A DNA stretch of 14,834 bases from Methanocorpusculum sp. (GTDB lineage: Archaea; Halobacteriota; Methanomicrobia; Methanomicrobiales; Methanocorpusculaceae): contig DALTVX010000083.1 in NCBI GenBank assembly GCA_029987395.1, positions 1-14,834 on the forward strand. Reading direction: 5' to 3'. Shown here in pieces: positions 13,264 to 14,834 of this stretch. The stretch's first letter is position 1, and every line of letters begins with the position of its first letter. The notes beneath the pieces were generated by a model. The model saw only the letters and a program-made list of their open reading frames with translations. It searched no databases and was not told where the DNA came from. Both the position numbers and the translations under genes were made by a program.

Positions 13264-14166
13264 TTATTTAAGAAGGGCAAATGCTTCACTTGCGCTCTTA
13301 TTTTCAACCGTAATCGCATAGATCGCATTGCAGAATTTGACCGCGTCATCCAAGGATTTTTGGTGGATGTTTCTGCCGGTCGCGTTTCCTGATGCTCCGC
13401 CGATATGGATCTGATCATAGAGTTCACTGAGGAACTTTTCTTCTGTGGTTGCCGAGCCTCCGGCACAAACGACCTTTGTTCGGCCGGCTGCAAGAACTGC
13501 TTCCTTGAGGAGTTCTGGCGATGACTTTCCGCCTTTTTTGGGTGCGTTGACTTTGACGAAGTCACTCCCGAGACATGCTGCTACGCCTGCTGCCCCGGCG
13601 ATGAGGTGGGGATCCTTTTCATCACTTACGGCTTTTCCTCTTGGATAGATCCAGAGAACACTGACCATTCCGTAGAAATGTGCTTCGCTGACGATTTGCG
13701 CTGCTTCGGCGAGCATATCTGCTTCGTTTTCGCTGCCAAGGTAGATCGTATAACCCACACCTGCGATCTTTAACCCGGACTCTTCGGCGATACCGGCGAC
13801 CTGCTCCACACTCCAGAGCTGCGGTGAGACCGGGTCTTTTTGGGCTGTTCCCACCAGATGGGTCTTGGAGTTCATCTTTACGAGGTAGGGAACAGAGGGA
13901 TAGTCTGCTGCATACCGCATGATAAGTCCGAGTTGAGCTGCGAGAACACCGATCTTTGCTTTGGATGCAATGCGGAAAAGATGCTCAGGATCTGCATCGT
14001 CCTCGGAGATCCCTGCGCCGAAGAAGTCGTCGTTTAGGTGTTCTATTTTCTGATCTCCGGCAAAGAGCATCAGGCGGCCTGATCCGGCGGTGATCAAATT
14101 ATAATTGTATTTATAGGCTTCACGCATAGATTGTGGAACGTCGAGAGGGATCATTATGTCAGACAT
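13264..14166 (-). CDS. class I fructose-bisphosphate aldolase family protein (archaeal/DhnA type)
   Basis: A 300-residue (beta/alpha)8 protein. Landmarks: LFAGDQKIEHLND (34-46), WIYPRG (172-177) with the catalytic Tyr174, SDFVKVN (201-207) with Lys205 as the likely Schiff-base lysine, and phosphate-binding CAGGSATTEEKFL and IHIGGASGNATGRN. Expected reaction: reversible cleavage of fructose 1,6-bisphosphate in the cytoplasm, serving gluconeogenesis in a methanogen. The related enzyme of the archaeal shikimate route (ADTH synthase) shares the fold and cannot be fully excluded. ATG 14166 is preferred over an ORF start at 14223, whose extra residues are not family-like and overlap the upstream gene. 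It lies 53 bases after the hydrogenase protease gene and may share its transcript. Confidence 0.85.
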   Translation of the reverse strand: MSDIMIPLDVPQSMREAYKYNYNLITAGSGRLMLFAGDQKIEHLNDDFFGAGISEDDADPEHLFRIASKAKIGVLAAQLGLIMRYAADYPSVPYLVKMNSKTHLVGTAQKDPVSPQLWSVEQVAGIAEESGLKIAGVGYTIYLGSENEADMLAEAAQIVSEAHFYGMVSVLWIYPRGKAVSDEKDPHLIAGAAGVAACLGSDFVKVNAPKKGGKSSPELLKEAVLAAGRTKVVCAGGSATTEEKFLSELYDQIHIGGASGNATGRNIHQKSLDDAVKFCNAIYAITVENKSASEAFALLK

Positions 14167-14219
14167 AGTTGTATAACTTTTTGTCCTTCGACAGTGATTA
14201 ACTTTATCTTTACTTGAAA

Positions 14220-14663
14220 TCACAAAACAGGGATCGTTTGCAGATCATTTTCGGTTATCATCTTTGTTATTTCGTTTAATGACGAGGAAACCGAATCGCT
14301 CAATATTTCTCCCCATGCAAGACTTGCAGGTTGGATGCCGATGATCACGATTTCCTGTGAGGAATCGGCTAAAAAATCCACCAGATGATACAGCGGAAGC
14401 GTGTGTGTCCCAACCGAAGTGTCATGGATCTTTTCCGGTGGAATGATGCGGACGGATCCGGGAGCAAGTCCCATCTCTGCCGCGTCTGCGATGATCAGCA
14501 GATCGGGTTTGAGTTTACGGACCTTTCCCGTAAAGTTCTCTGGGGCAGTTCCGCAGTTGAATGCGATCACGCCGGGAACGCCTTTAAGCATATCCGCAAG
14601 TTTTGGTCCCGCGCCGTCATCCGTGTGAAGCGGGTTGCCGATACCGAGAAGAACAATCGTCAT
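14220..14663 (-). CDS. hydrogenase maturation protease, HycI type
   Basis: A 147-residue peptidase of the M52 family that removes the C-terminal extension of a [NiFe]-hydrogenase large subunit after nickel insertion. Visible: GIGNPLHTDDGAGP (7-20) with Asp16, IADAAEMGLAPGSVR (58-72) with Asp60, and GTHTLPL (85-91) with His87; these are the three positions that bind nickel in E. coli HycI (D16, D62, H90). EMGLAPG favours the HycI subgroup over HyaD/HybD. No hydrogenase gene is in the window, so the client is unknown; methanogens have several candidates. The gene starts 43 bases after the tRNA-Gly 3' end. Confidence 0.9.
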   Translation of the reverse strand: MTIVLLGIGNPLHTDDGAGPKLADMLKGVPGVIAFNCGTAPENFTGKVRKLKPDLLIIADAAEMGLAPGSVRIIPPEKIHDTSVGTHTLPLYHLVDFLADSSQEIVIIGIQPASLAWGEILSDSVSSSLNEITKMITENDLQTIPVL

Positions 14664-14693
14664 ACTGATAAAACAACCATCATTTCAAATCAC

Positions 14694-14701
14694 AAAAAAA
14701 A
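14694..14701 (-). terminator. T8 tract after tRNA-Gly
   Basis: Eight T residues on the minus strand begin five bases after the tRNA-Gly discriminator base, as expected for a tRNA terminator in archaea. Confidence 0.5.
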
Positions 14702-14706
14702 CAGAA

Positions 14707-14778
14707 TGCATCGACCGGGACTCGAACCCGAGTTTAGGCGTTGGCAACGCCTAGTGATAACCACTACACTATCGATGC
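14707..14778 (-). tRNA. tRNA-Gly (anticodon GCC)
   Basis: On the minus strand: acceptor GCATCGA (14778-14772) pairs with TCGATGC (14714-14708), discriminator A14707; D-arm GTGTAGTGGTTATCAC; anticodon stem AGGCG/CGCCT around TTGCCAA, giving GCC; T-arm CTCGGGTTCGAGTCCCGG. No CCA end is encoded and there is no intron. A TATA box lies about 24 bases upstream. Confidence 0.96.
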
Positions 14779-14797
14779 TTGCACTAATTAAAAGGAT

Positions 14798-14804
14798 GTA
14801 TAAA
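14798..14804 (-). promoter_or_regulatory. TATA box of tRNA-Gly
   Basis: The minus strand reads TTTATAC, centred about 24 bases before the first tRNA base, in an otherwise AT-rich stretch up to the window edge. Confidence 0.55.
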
Positions 14805-14834
14805 CATTAAAAGGATTCGATTTGTTGTTATAGA

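Noticed and set aside
14385..14810. Plus-strand ORF of 141 codons
   Set aside because: It runs antisense through the hydrogenase protease gene and the tRNA-Gly gene.

Overview
The window looks like a chromosomal segment of a methanogenic archaeon, most probably of the order Methanomicrobiales (a Methanocorpusculum-like genome would fit; this is inference from gene content, not from a database match). Supporting signs are archaeal TATA-box promoters with very short leaders, two tRNA genes without an encoded CCA end, an ADP-forming acyl-CoA synthetase, an archaeal class I aldolase, a HycI-type hydrogenase maturation protease, a DUF89 phosphatase and a YwbE protein. No transposase, integrase, phage gene or CRISPR array is visible.

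Layout. 1-166: end of an unidentified gene and a possible 34-residue membrane peptide. 167-563: a non-coding stretch with seven closely packed hairpins (169-370), then the promoter of a DtxR-family metalloregulator (564-1016). 1030-3372, minus strand: an iron uptake operon feoA-feoB followed by a 52-codon Cys-rich FeoB-associated protein that overlaps the feoB stop. It converges on the regulator gene, and the feoA promoter carries a large dyad that could be its operator. 3545-4960: a divergent 14-helix MFS exporter. 5031-5103: tRNA-Pro(GGG), only 25 bases before a DUF89 metal-dependent phosphatase gene (5129-5986), which overlaps tail to tail with a small YwbE gene (5980-6174).

6357-6842: a Lys-rich protein of unknown function with a precise 150-bp in-frame duplication. 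7155-9218: fused ADP-forming acyl-CoA synthetase. 9334-11023, minus: a sodium:solute symporter preceded by a 37-codon membrane peptide that overlaps its start. Acetate is an attractive but unproven common substrate for the synthetase and the symporter, which converge. 11162-13151, minus: a divergent glutamine synthetase family protein followed 10 bases later by an unidentified protein. 13264-14663, minus: a hydrogenase maturation protease and a class I fructose-bisphosphate aldolase-type protein. 14707-14778, minus: tRNA-Gly(GCC).

Most of the window is ordinary core metabolism. The parts that standard annotation is most likely to miss are the very short genes (1030-1188, 10910-11023, possibly 62-166), the hairpin array, the feoA-promoter dyad, and the duplicated gene with its repeated start region.
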